Origin: Chloroflexota bacterium
Lineage (GTDB): Bacteria; Chloroflexota; Anaerolineae; Aggregatilineales; Phototrophicaceae
Reading direction: 5' to 3'
NCBI GenBank assembly: GCA_028875185.1
Contig: JAPPFH010000002.1
Span: forward strand, 1 to 64,000
DNA length: 64,000 bases
The position numbers and the translations under genes were made by a program. Under the pieces are notes generated by a model. That model worked only from the letters and a program-made list of their open reading frames with translations, was not told where the DNA came from and made no database searches. Position 1 is the stretch's first letter; each line of letters opens with the position of its first letter. Shown here piece after piece: positions 37,019 through 46,998 of the stretch.

Positions 37019-38039
37019 GCCGCTCTTGAGCGTCCGCGACTTGTCGATGACTTATGTCCGCCGGTCGTCTCTGTTTGGGCGCCGCGCGCGGAATGTCGCC
37101 GCCTTGAAGGAAGTGAGTCTTGATATTGAAGCGGGCGAAACGCTTGGCCTTGTCGGCGAATCGGGATGTGGCAAAAGCACATTGGCGCGCTGTTTGCTGC
37201 GGCTGCTGCGGCCATCCAGCGGCAGCGTACGTTTCGCGGGCGAAGACCTGCTGTCGCTCGGCGACGATGCGATGCGGCGGATGCGCCAAGCCATGCAAAT
37301 CGTCTTGCAGAATCCGTTTTCGTCGCTCAATCCGCGCCTGAATGGTTTTGATTTGATTGCCGAGCCATTGCGCGCACACCGGGCGCTGTCGCGAAAAGAA
37401 ATGCGGGACAAGGTCGTATCGCTGCTGGCGGAGGTCGGCTTAACCAGCGATTTCTTGGGGCGGCATCCACACCAGCTCAGCGGCGGGCAGGCGCAGCGGA
37501 TTGCCTTGGCGCGCGCTCTGGCGCTGAACCCCGCGCTTGTAATCCTTGACGAGCCAACCTCGGCGCTTGATGTTTCGGTGCAGGCGCAAATCATCAATTT
37601 GCTGATTCGACTGCAAAACCAGCGCGGGTTGACCTATCTGTTCATCACGCATGACTTAAGCGTGGTCCAGCATATCAGCGATCGCATTGCTGTCATGTAC
37701 CTGGGCAGAATCGTCGAGGAAGCCGGCAGCGAGCAGATTTTCGCCGAACCGCAGCATCCATATACGCAGGCGCTGCTTTCATCGACTCCGGCGCCGGACC
37801 CAGGGGGGCGCAGACAACGGATCATCTTGCCGGGGACCGTGCCCAGCGCAGCCAATCCGCCCGCCGGATGCGCCTTCCATCCCCGCTGCTCGCACGTAAT
37901 GGACATCTGTCGCACGCAGTATCCGGCGCCTCGGAGAACGGCGCCCGAACACTTCGTCAGCTGCCATCTATACGACAGCGCGCAGGATATGGAGAGCAAC
38001 TCAATGCACAATTTGCTGGACAAGGACGCGCAACAATGA
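37011..38039 (+). CDS. ABC transporter ATP-binding protein, DppF/OppF type
   Basis: The 342-residue protein is the second ATPase of the importer. Walker A is GESGCGKSTLARC, the signature LSGGQAQRIALARALALNP and Walker B LVILDEPTSALDVSVQAQI. The C-terminal cysteine cluster (PAGCAFHPRCSHVMDICRTQYPAP) is conserved. I prefer GTG 37011, which overlaps the previous stop, over the ATG at 36978. It extends about 35 residues beyond the usual end with an N/D/Q-rich tail and overlaps hyuA by four bases. Confidence 0.9.
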   Translation: MAEPLLSVRDLSMTYVRRSSLFGRRARNVAALKEVSLDIEAGETLGLVGESGCGKSTLARCLLRLLRPSSGSVRFAGEDLLSLGDDAMRRMRQAMQIVLQNPFSSLNPRLNGFDLIAEPLRAHRALSRKEMRDKVVSLLAEVGLTSDFLGRHPHQLSGGQAQRIALARALALNPALVILDEPTSALDVSVQAQIINLLIRLQNQRGLTYLFITHDLSVVQHISDRIAVMYLGRIVEEAGSEQIFAEPQHPYTQALLSSTPAPDPGGRRQRIILPGTVPSAANPPAGCAFHPRCSHVMDICRTQYPAPRRTAPEHFVSCHLYDSAQDMESNSMHNLLDKDAQQ

Positions 38040-40073
38040 CCAGGAAGCGACTGGCAATCGATGTCGGCGGAACCTTCGTCGACTTCGTCTCACTGGATGA
38101 AGACACGGGTGATGTGCGTATTGAAAAGTCGCCATCCTCCGGTTCACTGGAGCGGCGCTTCTTCGAAGGCATCGACAACCTCGCTCTGGACCTAAGCGCC
38201 TTGCGGACGATCATCCACGGCTCGACCATGGTGATCAATACAATCGTGCAAGAAAAGGGCGCGCGCGTCGGCTTGATCACGACCAAGGGATTCCGCGATG
38301 TTCTTGAGCTCGGGCGCGGCAACCGCGAGGAAATCTACAATCTGTTTTATCGTCCGCCCGCGCCGCTTGTCGAGCGCTATCTGCGCCTGGAGGTCAGCGA
38401 GCGTCTGGATGCCCGCGGGCAGGTGGTTGCGCCGCTCGCCGAAGACGAAGCGCGCGCCGCTATCCGCCAGTTGAAAGCCGAAGGCGTCGAAGGAATCGCC
38501 GTCATTTTCTTGCATTCATATATCAATCCCGTACATGAAGAACGTATGCGCGACCTCGTCAAGGAAGCCGCGCCTGATATCGCGGTGACGATCTCGTCCG
38601 AGATCTGCCGCGAATGGCGCGAGTTTGAGCGCAGCTCAACCACCGTGCTCAATGCCTACACCAAACCGAAACTGGCGCGCTATTTGTCGGCGCTGCAAGC
38701 TGAACTGACCAAGCGAGATTTCCCTGGCGCGCTCAGCATTATGCAGTCTTCCGGCGGAATCACCTCGCTGCAGGCGGCGCGCGAAGGACCGATTCGCACC
38801 GTGGTGTCCGGCCCGGCCGGCGGCGTAATTGGCGTTGCCGCGTTGGGTAATCTGCTGGGCGAGCGCGATCTGGTCGCCGCCGATGTCGGTGGAACGACCT
38901 TTGATGTCGCTCTTATCACGGACGGACAGCCGCTTGAACGGACGGAGCATCGCATCAATCGGCGTCCGGTTTTGCAGCCGACCATTGATATTGTGTCAAT
39001 TGGCGCCGGTGGCGGAAGCATTGCCTGGCTCGATGGCGCGGGCGGCTTGCGCATCGGACCGCAGAGCGTCGAAGCCGATCCGGGTCCTGCCTGCCTTGAC
39101 CTGGGCGGGGAGATGGCGACGGTCACCGATGCGCAGCTCTTGCTGGGCTATTTGAACCCGGACTACTATTTGGGCGAGCGCCTCAGCCTGAATGTGAAGC
39201 GCGCCGAGCAAGCAGTACGGGAGCTCGTCGCCGCGCCGCTTGATTTGAGCTTGAAAGACGCGGCCGCCGGCATCGTTCACCTGGCGCACATGAACATGGC
39301 GCTTGCGATCCGCAATATCACTATCGAGCGCGGGCGCGATCCCCGTCTTTTCACGCTCGTATGCTACGGTGGCGGCGGCGGGCTCTTCGCTGGCTTTCTG
39401 CTCAACGAGTTGGACGCGGCTCGCGCAATCATACCGCTGAATCCAGCGACATTCTCCGCCTGGGGCTTGCTAAATGCCGATTTCCGAGAAGATTACTTGC
39501 GTACGTTTTTGCGGGCTATTGACAAGCTATCAGCTCGCGAACTGAAGTCAGAACTTGAGGAGTTGGAGGCGGAAGTACGCGGCCGATTCTCGCGGAACGG
39601 CATTGCGCCAGTCCAAACGCGTGTGCAGTTTCATGCGGCGATGCGCTACCATGGGCAGGAGCACACAGTCAAGGTACCAATCCTGCCGCGCGATCTCAAC
39701 GATGATTTAGTCGCGCTGCGGCGCCGGCTTGATGAATATCATGAATTGTCGTATTCGCTAAAACTGCCGGAATCCGCTGCGGAGATCGTCAGCCTACAGG
39801 CCTCCATTATCGGAGTGACGAGCAAGCCAACCGCGAAGAAGATCGCCACTGAACCGTCTGACGGCGCGGCCAAGGGCGAACGCGAAGTGAGCATACGCGG
39901 TTTTGACGACGCCTTGCGCGCGCGTTTTCGACCGCGTAAGCCTTGGCGCCGGTGCGGTCATTGACGGACCCGCTATCATCGAAGAGTGGACATCCACCAC
40001 GCTCATCCTTCCCGATCAGTCGGCGACCGTCGATGACTATGGCAATCTGATAATCAAGCGAGCGAAATCATGA
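38036..40073 (+). pseudogene. hyuA: hydantoinase/oxoprolinase A subunit, frameshifted near the 3' end
   Basis: The frame starting at ATG 38036 (RLAIDVGGTFVDFVSLDED) encodes a HyuA-type ATP-dependent subunit with the actin-like ATPase motifs HGSTMVINTIVQEKGA, SGPAGGVIGVAALG and DVGGTTFDVALIT. It stops at 39964 after 642 residues with a non-homologous end. Just before, from 39924 in the +1 frame, the expected C-terminus reads VFDRVSLGAG, then VIDGPAIIEEWTSTTLILPD and DDYGNLIIKRAKS. It ends at 40073, overlapping hyuB in ATGA as the other genes of the operon do. One extra base (or two lost) within the GC repeat and T-run at 39915-39928 explains this. It could be a real mutation, an assembly error or +1 recoding. 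The enzyme would hydrolyse 5-oxoproline or hydantoins together with HyuB. Confidence 0.88.
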
Positions 40074-41740
40074 ACAAGGTCGATCCCATAACCACGCAAG
40101 TCATCAGAAACGCGCTGAAGGCGGCCGCCGACGAAATGATGATCAGCTTGATCAAAACAGCGCACAATCCGCTCATCTATGAGGTGCAGGATTTTGGCTT
40201 GGCAATCACCAATCATCGTGGCGAGATGCTGGCGGAAGGCTCCGGTTTGCCCGGTTTCATGGGCTGCCTCGGCCCCACCGTGCGCAGCGGAATACGGGAG
40301 CTGGGGGCGGACGGCTTTTGTGAAGGCGATATCCTGCTGGCAAATGAGCCTTATGAAACCGGTACGCATATTAGCGATACCGCCGTCTACATGCCGATTT
40401 TCCATGAGGGGCGCCTGGTGGCGTTTTCCGCTTTGATGGCGCATTGGGCTGATATTGGCGGCAAGACGCCCGGCGGCTGGTGCCCGGATACTACCGACGT
40501 ACATCAAGAGGGCATGATCTTCTTCCACGACAAGCTGGTGGAAAAGGGCATGCTGAACCAAACATTCTTGCGCTTTATTCTGAAAAATGTGCGCTTTCCC
40601 GATTTGGCGCGCGGCGATCTCAATGCAATGATCGCCGCTTGTCGAACCGGCGCCAGACGATACATCGCCCTTAGCGAGCGATATGGCGCAGACACCATCC
40701 AGCGGGCGATGGATCAGGTCTTCGACCAATCTGAAGCAATGATGCGCGAGAAAATTAGCGAGATCCCGAATGGCTCGTATTCCGCCAGCGTATTCATGGA
40801 TCATGACGGCGTTGAGTTGGACAAGCCATATCGAATCGCGGTAAGGGTCGCTGTGGAGCATGATGAAATGCGCATCGATTGGACCGGCACGGGCGGCACG
40901 GTTGCCGGTCCCACCAACCATCCCTTCATCGGCACCATCGCCATGTCCGAGACCGTGCTCAAGTCGCTGACGATGCCCTTCGACCCAATGAATCATGGGC
41001 ATACGCGCCCACTGACAGTGACAGCGCCGGCTAATACTGCCGTCAGCCCGCTCTATCCGGCGCCGACCGATTCTTATGGTTACGTCGCCGAAATGGTCGT
41101 CCACCTGATTGTCAAAGCGCTTTCCGCCGCCATTCCCGATCGCTGCCCGGCGGCGTCTTATCAGATGTTCGGCTGTGTCTTCTATCGAATGGATCCGCGC
41201 CACGGCGAGCCCTTCATCTTTATCGAACCGCTTGACGGCGGCGGCGGCGCCTTTCCTTACGCGGACGGGCCGAGCGGGCTTGTCTTCGTCGGCAACGGCA
41301 ACGCGCCAAACACGCCGACCGAGGTGATCGAAGGCCGCTATCCCTTGCGTATCCTGCGGCATACCTTTAACTTGGAGGGAGCGGGCGAGGGCAAGTATCG
41401 CGGCGGCTTCGGCGTCATCCGCGAGTACGAAGCGCTCGAGGACAATATTCTCATACAGACGATGAATGAAAACACCATCGATAGACCCTGGGGCTTGCAT
41501 GGAGGCGGGGACGCCGGCGTCAGCAAGGCGATTGCCTGGGCGCGCAGCGAGCGCGAAGAAGAGATAACTCAGCGCGTTTACCTCTATGGCCCATTCAACC
41601 GGGGCGATATTGTCACGCAGATTTCTGCTGGAGGGGGCGGCTGGGGTGATCCCGAAGAACGCGACCTGGCGCTGCGAGAGTATGATTTGCGCAACGGCTA
41701 CGCGCAGCCCAGCGAGCGTGAGGCTGCCGCGAAACCCTAA
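40070..41740 (+). CDS. hyuB: hydantoinase/oxoprolinase B subunit
   Basis: This 556-residue protein is a HyuB-type partner that forms the amide-cleaving enzyme with HyuA. The N-terminus DPITTQVIRNALKAAADEMMISLIKTAHNPLIYEVQDFGLAI, GDILLANEPYETGTHISDTAVYMPIF and the C-terminal Gly-rich GEGKYRGGFGVIREYEAL and TQISAGGGGWGDPEERD are typical. The neighbouring peptide-type importer suggests the imported compound is its substrate: 5-oxoproline-like, N-carbamoyl or a cyclic dipeptide-related amide. The stop overlaps that of yifB on the other strand. Confidence 0.93.
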   Translation: MNKVDPITTQVIRNALKAAADEMMISLIKTAHNPLIYEVQDFGLAITNHRGEMLAEGSGLPGFMGCLGPTVRSGIRELGADGFCEGDILLANEPYETGTHISDTAVYMPIFHEGRLVAFSALMAHWADIGGKTPGGWCPDTTDVHQEGMIFFHDKLVEKGMLNQTFLRFILKNVRFPDLARGDLNAMIAACRTGARRYIALSERYGADTIQRAMDQVFDQSEAMMREKISEIPNGSYSASVFMDHDGVELDKPYRIAVRVAVEHDEMRIDWTGTGGTVAGPTNHPFIGTIAMSETVLKSLTMPFDPMNHGHTRPLTVTAPANTAVSPLYPAPTDSYGYVAEMVVHLIVKALSAAIPDRCPAASYQMFGCVFYRMDPRHGEPFIFIEPLDGGGGAFPYADGPSGLVFVGNGNAPNTPTEVIEGRYPLRILRHTFNLEGAGEGKYRGGFGVIREYEALEDNILIQTMNENTIDRPWGLHGGGDAGVSKAIAWARSEREEEITQRVYLYGPFNRGDIVTQISAGGGGWGDPEERDLALREYDLRNGYAQPSEREAAAKP

Positions 41741-43272
41741 TCGACCGGCGGCCGATATTGCAGCGCCTCGGCAATATGCGCGACCTCGATTTCGGCTGCG
41801 TCATCAAGGTCGGCAATCGTGCGGCTGAGCTTGAGCACACGATGATAACTGCGCGCGCTCAGTTGGAGCTTCCTAACCGACAGCGTCAGGATTCCTCGCG
41901 CTTCTTCGTTCAATTGGCAAAATTGGTCAATGTCGCTGATGGTCATGTCGGCATTGGCGAAGAGCCCCGGATGCGCTTTGAACCGATGAGTTTGCCGGTG
42001 GCGCGCTGCCTCAACGCGTTGGCGAATGTTATGTGAACTTTCGGCGGTCGCGTCTCCCATCAGCTTGTCGAAATCAACGCGGGGCACATCGACGTGGATA
42101 TCAATGCGATCGATTATCGGTCCTGAAATCCGCGATTTATAGCGCTGAATCTGATTGGGCGTACAGGTGCAGGCTTGCAGCGGATCGCCATAGAAGCCGC
42201 AGGGGCAGGGGTTGCGCGCGCCCACAAGCAGGAAGTTGGCGGGGAAGGTGACGCTGCCTTTCGCCCGGCTGATAGTCACAATCTTGTCTTCAATCGGCTG
42301 CCGCAACACCTCCAGCACTTTGCCCGAATGCTCGTTGATTTCATCAAGAAACAGGACGCCGCGATGCGCCAGGCTGATCTCGCCCGGCTTTGGAATGGAT
42401 CCGCCGCCCACCAGCCCGACCTGGGAAATAGTGTGATGCGGCGCGCGGAAGGGACGCTGTCGCACCAGCGGTTCGTCTTGCGACAGCATGTCTACAATGG
42501 AGTATATCCGTGTTACTTCCAAAGATTCTTGCATCGTCAAGGTCGGCAGGATGCCCGCCAAGGCCCGCGCCTGCAAGCTCTTGCCCGCGCCCGGCGGACC
42601 CGACATCAGAATATTGTGATTGCCCGCGGCGGCGACTTCCAGCGCCCGCTTCACATGCTCCTGACCGCGTATATCGGCGAAGTCTTCGACATTATCGAGA
42701 AGGGGGCGCGCAATGTCGCGCCCGTTCAGGTCCGGCTCGACTGGCTTGATCGGATTCAGCTGATAAAGATGCTCAACCAATTGACCGAGCGATTGCACCG
42801 GAATAATAGAGATTTCTTGAATCAGAGCGGCTTCCGCGGCATCGGCTTCGGGCACGTATACCGTGTCCAGCCCTTGCTGCATCGCGGTATAAACCATCGG
42901 CAAGACACCTTGTACGTGGCGGATGCCGCCGTCCAGCGAAAGCTCGCCGATGAACATCGCGCTATCCAAAACGTGAAGCGGGATTTGATCGGTGGCGGCC
43001 AGCACGCCAATGGCGATTGCCAAATCGTATGATGGACCGTGTTTATGGATATCAGCCGGCGACAGATTGACCACATAGGCTTTGTTGGGGAAGCGCAAGC
43101 CGCTGTTGCGAATCGCCGAGCGGGCGCGGTCTTTGCTCTCGCGAACCGCCACCCCGGGCAATCCAACCAGGTTGAAGCTGGGCAGCGCCGCGCGCGGGTT
43201 GAAGTCCGTCTGCACCTCGACGATTTGCCCATCCAAGCCGATCACGGCGCAGGTGTTGACGATGGCTAGCAT
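41737..43272 (-). CDS. yifB: YifB/ComM-family Mg-chelatase-like AAA+ ATPase
   Basis: At 511 residues it has an N-terminal Lon-protease-like domain (ChlI), a Mg-chelatase AAA+ domain with Walker A GPPGAGKSLQARAL (about 217-230) and Walker B GVLFLDEINEH, and the C-terminal lid. ComM, a member in naturally competent bacteria, is a branch-migrating helicase in transformation. A similar role is possible here, and a ComF-like gene is at 13.7 kb. The ATG is preceded by GGAG. On the minus strand TATACT at 43309-43304 is a possible -10. Confidence 0.93.
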   Translation of the reverse strand: MLAIVNTCAVIGLDGQIVEVQTDFNPRAALPSFNLVGLPGVAVRESKDRARSAIRNSGLRFPNKAYVVNLSPADIHKHGPSYDLAIAIGVLAATDQIPLHVLDSAMFIGELSLDGGIRHVQGVLPMVYTAMQQGLDTVYVPEADAAEAALIQEISIIPVQSLGQLVEHLYQLNPIKPVEPDLNGRDIARPLLDNVEDFADIRGQEHVKRALEVAAAGNHNILMSGPPGAGKSLQARALAGILPTLTMQESLEVTRIYSIVDMLSQDEPLVRQRPFRAPHHTISQVGLVGGGSIPKPGEISLAHRGVLFLDEINEHSGKVLEVLRQPIEDKIVTISRAKGSVTFPANFLLVGARNPCPCGFYGDPLQACTCTPNQIQRYKSRISGPIIDRIDIHVDVPRVDFDKLMGDATAESSHNIRQRVEAARHRQTHRFKAHPGLFANADMTISDIDQFCQLNEEARGILTLSVRKLQLSARSYHRVLKLSRTIADLDDAAEIEVAHIAEALQYRPPVD

Positions 43273-43353
43273 GGGGACTCCGCTGCAATTTGATTTCCAT
43301 TGAAGTATAGTCGCTGATCCTTAAGTTTGCCCAGCTAGCGACGACTTGCAATG

Positions 43354-43382
43354 TTAAAGTTATCAGACATTTGTGCTATGCT
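43354..43382 (+). promoter_or_regulatory. candidate extended -10 promoter of the two-gene insert
   Basis: TTAAAG (43354-43359) is 17 bases from TATGCT (43377-43382), and TGC before the -10 gives an extended -10. Transcription would start near 43389, downstream of the ATG at 43371. This favours the ATG at 43467 as the real start of the next gene. Confidence 0.4.
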
Positions 43383-43466
43383 CGTGGAAGTTGTGCATCG
43401 TGGAGATCGGTGTGGCAGGCCAGTTCGGGTTTGATTCGGCCAGTTTCAACCAGAAAGATTGCCCTT

Positions 43467-46061
43467 ATGTTCAGTAGCTTGCGACAGAAACTTAGACTTT
43501 GGCTCCAGGATCATCGATGGTATTGGCGGCTTAAGCGGCTCATGGAGAGCCTTGAGTTTAAGCGAATTAGGCTGGCCGTAAACTCCGGGTCACGACTTTC
43601 CGCAGCTTTCTCAGTTGTTGCTGCGCTACTGGCATTGCTCAAGACATCTTTGAATTCAACTGTTCCTGGCATTGCAATTGCTATCACATTAGCAATCGCA
43701 TCCGGGTTGTCGACCGAGTCGATACCTAACCTTTTGTCAGTTCTGTTAGGCAAAATTTCCTCAGAATCTGTTGCGGCACATGACACTTTGCTCGCAGTCG
43801 TGCTCACGGTAGCTGGACTGTTTCTCACGCTCTATTACACGAACTTCAACACAGTTATCGGCACGCTATACGGTGAATATCCTGAAAGCGTGCGTAGACT
43901 GCTTATTGACGAGCCGCAGAACCGTGCAGCTCTATTGGCGCTTACTAACTTCATCGTCTTTACTGTTGTGACTTTGGGCTTCGGCGCGGGTCTTGGCATT
44001 CGTGTGAACGTGTCCTTGCTTTGTGTAATTTTCGGCGGCGCCTCAATTGTGCCGATATTCGCCTTCATTACCCGGCGAACGCTCTTCTTTTTCGACCCCA
44101 CCTATTTGGCGAATTCTGCGATAGACAACTTGGTTGCGGCGACAAAAGAAGTCACTGCCGACAGTCATTTGGCTTCTCATGTTGCAGTTCAGAAGCATAG
44201 ATTCACAGTTGCAAATGCAGAGCTCGTTAAGCTGCAAGCGCTAAGTAGAATTGCCGCTGAGAAGAATAACTTTCGACGCGACTCTCTGTGCGATCTACTA
44301 AGTGTCGTATTCAGTTTTTTACCGGAATATCAGCGACGCAAGCGCTCAATTCCAACGACTAGCAAGTGGTATCGCGATACGGTAAGACACAAAGACTGGT
44401 ATATGGCCGGCATTACGGATCTGCAGGTGGCATTGAATAGTGCGGTGGGGCTGATCACTGAAGCCGTCCAGGACAGAGATTGGCTTGAAGACTCAATTGC
44501 GCGCATGCTGGAACAATGCTTTGAGAGAGCCGTTGTTGAGCAAGATTGGGCGGTTGCATATCGAATCTTGAGTACGTCTCGTCTTCTGTTTGAATCGCTC
44601 GGTGCTGGATATCAGCTGCAGATTGCCTCAAGATCATTTCGCTCGCTGTGCTCGTCAATTCAGCAGCACTGTGGCGCGTACGATAATGCGTTAGACAAAG
44701 AGGACCAAATTTTTCGTTTGCAAGTGATTGCTGAATTGAACATGCTAGCAAAGCATATTCTCTTGAGCTTCTTCAATGAACTGCGCAAGCTGGATTTAAC
44801 GAGCTATAAAGAACGGGTCGAGCGTGTGAATTGGAAGGCTGAAAATGACATCTATACAAAAGATTTCCCGTCGTTCACGCTTTCGCAAATGGAGTATTTG
44901 CGGGATCGATTGAGAATTGAGTTTGAGACGGACGGCGATATTGTGTCGCCGCAGTGGTACTTATTCCAGCTGGCGCTACTACCGATTGCAAAGACGCTTG
45001 ATTCTCAGTTGACAGAATTGCTAGAGCTTGGAAGGAGATTCTATGTGGAATGGCCCGGGCAACTCGCAGGTATAGGAATGCAGCGGGCGAGTGTTATTAC
45101 AACACTTGACGGGCTCGAGTATTTCCACAAGTTGAAATTCCATGCAGGCATCATTTACGAGAGAATGGAAATTGTGGATCATTACAGTCTACTGGATGCC
45201 ATAAGTTATCCAAAGATTGAAAGGGACACGGTAGAAACCAAAATAGGGAAATCTGAGCGACAGTTGCAGCTAAACTTGGCAAAATTCGTGCCATTCTTTG
45301 CGGAAGCCGATTATGAGCATTGGATTGAGACACCGGACCTGCAGGGTCATGTCGTAACGGTACTCGCGAATAGCTATTTTCAGGGCCTCATGAGTAAGGA
45401 TATCGAGCTTTGCACACGAGTTTTTCGAAGTTATCTCTTAGGTAACATTTGCGTGCGACAGTCGATTGGCGAAAAGTGCGCCGGCTTGGAATTTCCTGCA
45501 AATCTGGCATATGCTGCTGAACCGACGACGGAAGCGTTTGCTTTGAGCGGTTTCGCATTTCTTTTTAGCGAATATCATCAGGCGCCGCGACTCTGGGAAT
45601 CTTGCGTTGCTGTGTGGAGAAATCTGCTAGCAGATTCGGACACTTGGTCAAAGGTAGCGGCGGAAGTCCAGTTGATCGACCAGGCCAAAAAACTACCGAT
45701 GCTGACCGGACGATCGGTCCTTCGCACGGACTGGAAACAGAAATTTAGCAGGCTACTTGCGGAACTGCCATCGATTAGCCTCAAGAAAGACACCGACCCA
45801 ATATGGCACGAGGCAAGAGTAAGGAATCATCCAAGTCTGTGCATCCGCGCTATCGTTAGCTGTGATATACCAGTCCTTTCAATCCACTACGATCCTGAGG
45901 ACATTTTTCTGGATGTTTTCCTAGGAAAGGAGATCGCACTTGATCGATCCGACTACTGGCGTATGCCGGATCTGAATGAATCGATGCAACGGCAGCGCGA
46001 GCTAGAAGAGATGCATGACTTTGCTTATGAGTCAATTGAGGACACAGAAAATGCAAATTGA
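43467..46061 (+). CDS. large unknown membrane protein of an AT-richer insert
   Basis: From ATG 43467 the protein has 864 residues. I do not recognise the family. Five membrane segments are predicted at about residues 44-60, 66-82, 106-124, 154-174 and 180-200, followed by about 650 soluble, mainly helical residues. The segment YYTNFNTVIGTLYGEYPESVRRLLIDEPQ before the fourth membrane helix recalls the layout of DUF2254 membrane proteins, but only loosely. No nuclease, ATPase or protease motif is evident. Base composition and codon use are clearly more AT-rich than in the neighbouring genes, suggesting recent transfer. It overlaps the next gene, so the two act together. Confidence 0.72.
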   Translation: MFSSLRQKLRLWLQDHRWYWRLKRLMESLEFKRIRLAVNSGSRLSAAFSVVAALLALLKTSLNSTVPGIAIAITLAIASGLSTESIPNLLSVLLGKISSESVAAHDTLLAVVLTVAGLFLTLYYTNFNTVIGTLYGEYPESVRRLLIDEPQNRAALLALTNFIVFTVVTLGFGAGLGIRVNVSLLCVIFGGASIVPIFAFITRRTLFFFDPTYLANSAIDNLVAATKEVTADSHLASHVAVQKHRFTVANAELVKLQALSRIAAEKNNFRRDSLCDLLSVVFSFLPEYQRRKRSIPTTSKWYRDTVRHKDWYMAGITDLQVALNSAVGLITEAVQDRDWLEDSIARMLEQCFERAVVEQDWAVAYRILSTSRLLFESLGAGYQLQIASRSFRSLCSSIQQHCGAYDNALDKEDQIFRLQVIAELNMLAKHILLSFFNELRKLDLTSYKERVERVNWKAENDIYTKDFPSFTLSQMEYLRDRLRIEFETDGDIVSPQWYLFQLALLPIAKTLDSQLTELLELGRRFYVEWPGQLAGIGMQRASVITTLDGLEYFHKLKFHAGIIYERMEIVDHYSLLDAISYPKIERDTVETKIGKSERQLQLNLAKFVPFFAEADYEHWIETPDLQGHVVTVLANSYFQGLMSKDIELCTRVFRSYLLGNICVRQSIGEKCAGLEFPANLAYAAEPTTEAFALSGFAFLFSEYHQAPRLWESCVAVWRNLLADSDTWSKVAAEVQLIDQAKKLPMLTGRSVLRTDWKQKFSRLLAELPSISLKKDTDPIWHEARVRNHPSLCIRAIVSCDIPVLSIHYDPEDIFLDVFLGKEIALDRSDYWRMPDLNESMQRQRELEEMHDFAYESIEDTENAN

Positions 46062-46998
46062 CCGTAAGTCGCAATCGCCGTATGCAATGGATCATCCTTC
46101 CGCAGCAGAACACGGTCACTGTCTATACATGTTCTTGGAAGATGTACGACTTCATCTGATACCCATGAGTCTAAACGCTTTAGACGATAAACGCTTTCTG
46201 GTTGAGCCATCCGACGAATTGCTTGTCCAAACAGTGTCGACGCTTTTCGCCGATCCTTCACGAAACCTGTATAACATGCAGGACAATAGACAGAGAAAGC
46301 TGTCAGAAAGTCTGTCGACCTTCATCGCAGAAGTGGGGCGTGAACTAGCGCATAAAGGGATTAGCTATTGGGAAATCGGCAATGTAAGCGATGGAGGTCC
46401 CGATACGGTAAACCGATCTATGCTCTTTTGGATTGCTGGGGAGGTAACAGAGAGATTAAACCAAGTAAGACAACGCTACTGGCAGAAGTCGGAAGGGAAG
46501 CGAACTCGACATGATGTAATTCTTCCAACCAGCTCCGTCCAAGTATTCAGATTACCTCGTCCATTCGGGAATCTTAGGGCGCATCGCAGACGGATGGGCG
46601 TATTGCAGAAAGCGAGCAAGATACTGCCATCCTTCGTCGAAGACGGTTTGCCTAGACTGGAACATGATCCAGTCTTTAATCATTCGGAATATTCAAGAGC
46701 ACAGTTTAGCGCATTGGCCAAGAGCATGAGAGATTGGGGCTGGATTGGACGCTTCTGGGACAATAAGTTCACCACTGAATACTATTGGTTTTGGTCTAAA
46801 ATTAAGTTCCATTGGTCGCTGGCCATGCTAAGGGAATCAATTGTCCATGACATGAACGCACTTCTTGGGCGCTTGGAGATTGGATGTGAAATCAAAATGC
46901 AGGGGCCGAAAACGGCTGCGGAGATCAACATAATACTTGAGCATTTCAAGAGTGGCTCGATTTCCTTTGGCGACGCCTTTGAACAGGCAAGTTCTTGA
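46051..46998 (+). CDS. unknown soluble partner protein of the insert
   Basis: The protein has 315 residues from ATG 46051 and 327 from ATG 46015; both overlap the preceding stop. No membrane segment or known catalytic motif is seen. It contains Trp-rich and basic stretches (RRMGVLQKASKILPSF, WGWIGRFWDNKFTTEYYWFWSKIKFHW) and a conserved-looking core around GISYWEIGNVSDGGPDTVNRSMLFW. Family unknown. Its overlap with the membrane protein gene and shared AT-rich composition indicate one two-gene module. It might be a cytoplasmic effector or regulator, but that is a guess. Confidence 0.68.
   Translation: MQIDRKSQSPYAMDHPSAAEHGHCLYMFLEDVRLHLIPMSLNALDDKRFLVEPSDELLVQTVSTLFADPSRNLYNMQDNRQRKLSESLSTFIAEVGRELAHKGISYWEIGNVSDGGPDTVNRSMLFWIAGEVTERLNQVRQRYWQKSEGKRTRHDVILPTSSVQVFRLPRPFGNLRAHRRRMGVLQKASKILPSFVEDGLPRLEHDPVFNHSEYSRAQFSALAKSMRDWGWIGRFWDNKFTTEYYWFWSKIKFHWSLAMLRESIVHDMNALLGRLEIGCEIKMQGPKTAAEINIILEHFKSGSISFGDAFEQASS

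Noticed and set aside
40037-41500. 487-codon open frame on the minus strand opposite hyuB
   Set aside because: No homology to any recognisable family; it is antisense to a clear HyuB sequence, and GC-rich genes often leave long antisense frames.
42175-43032. 285-codon plus-strand frame inside yifB
   Set aside because: Antisense to conserved YifB motifs; composition is that of a shadow frame.
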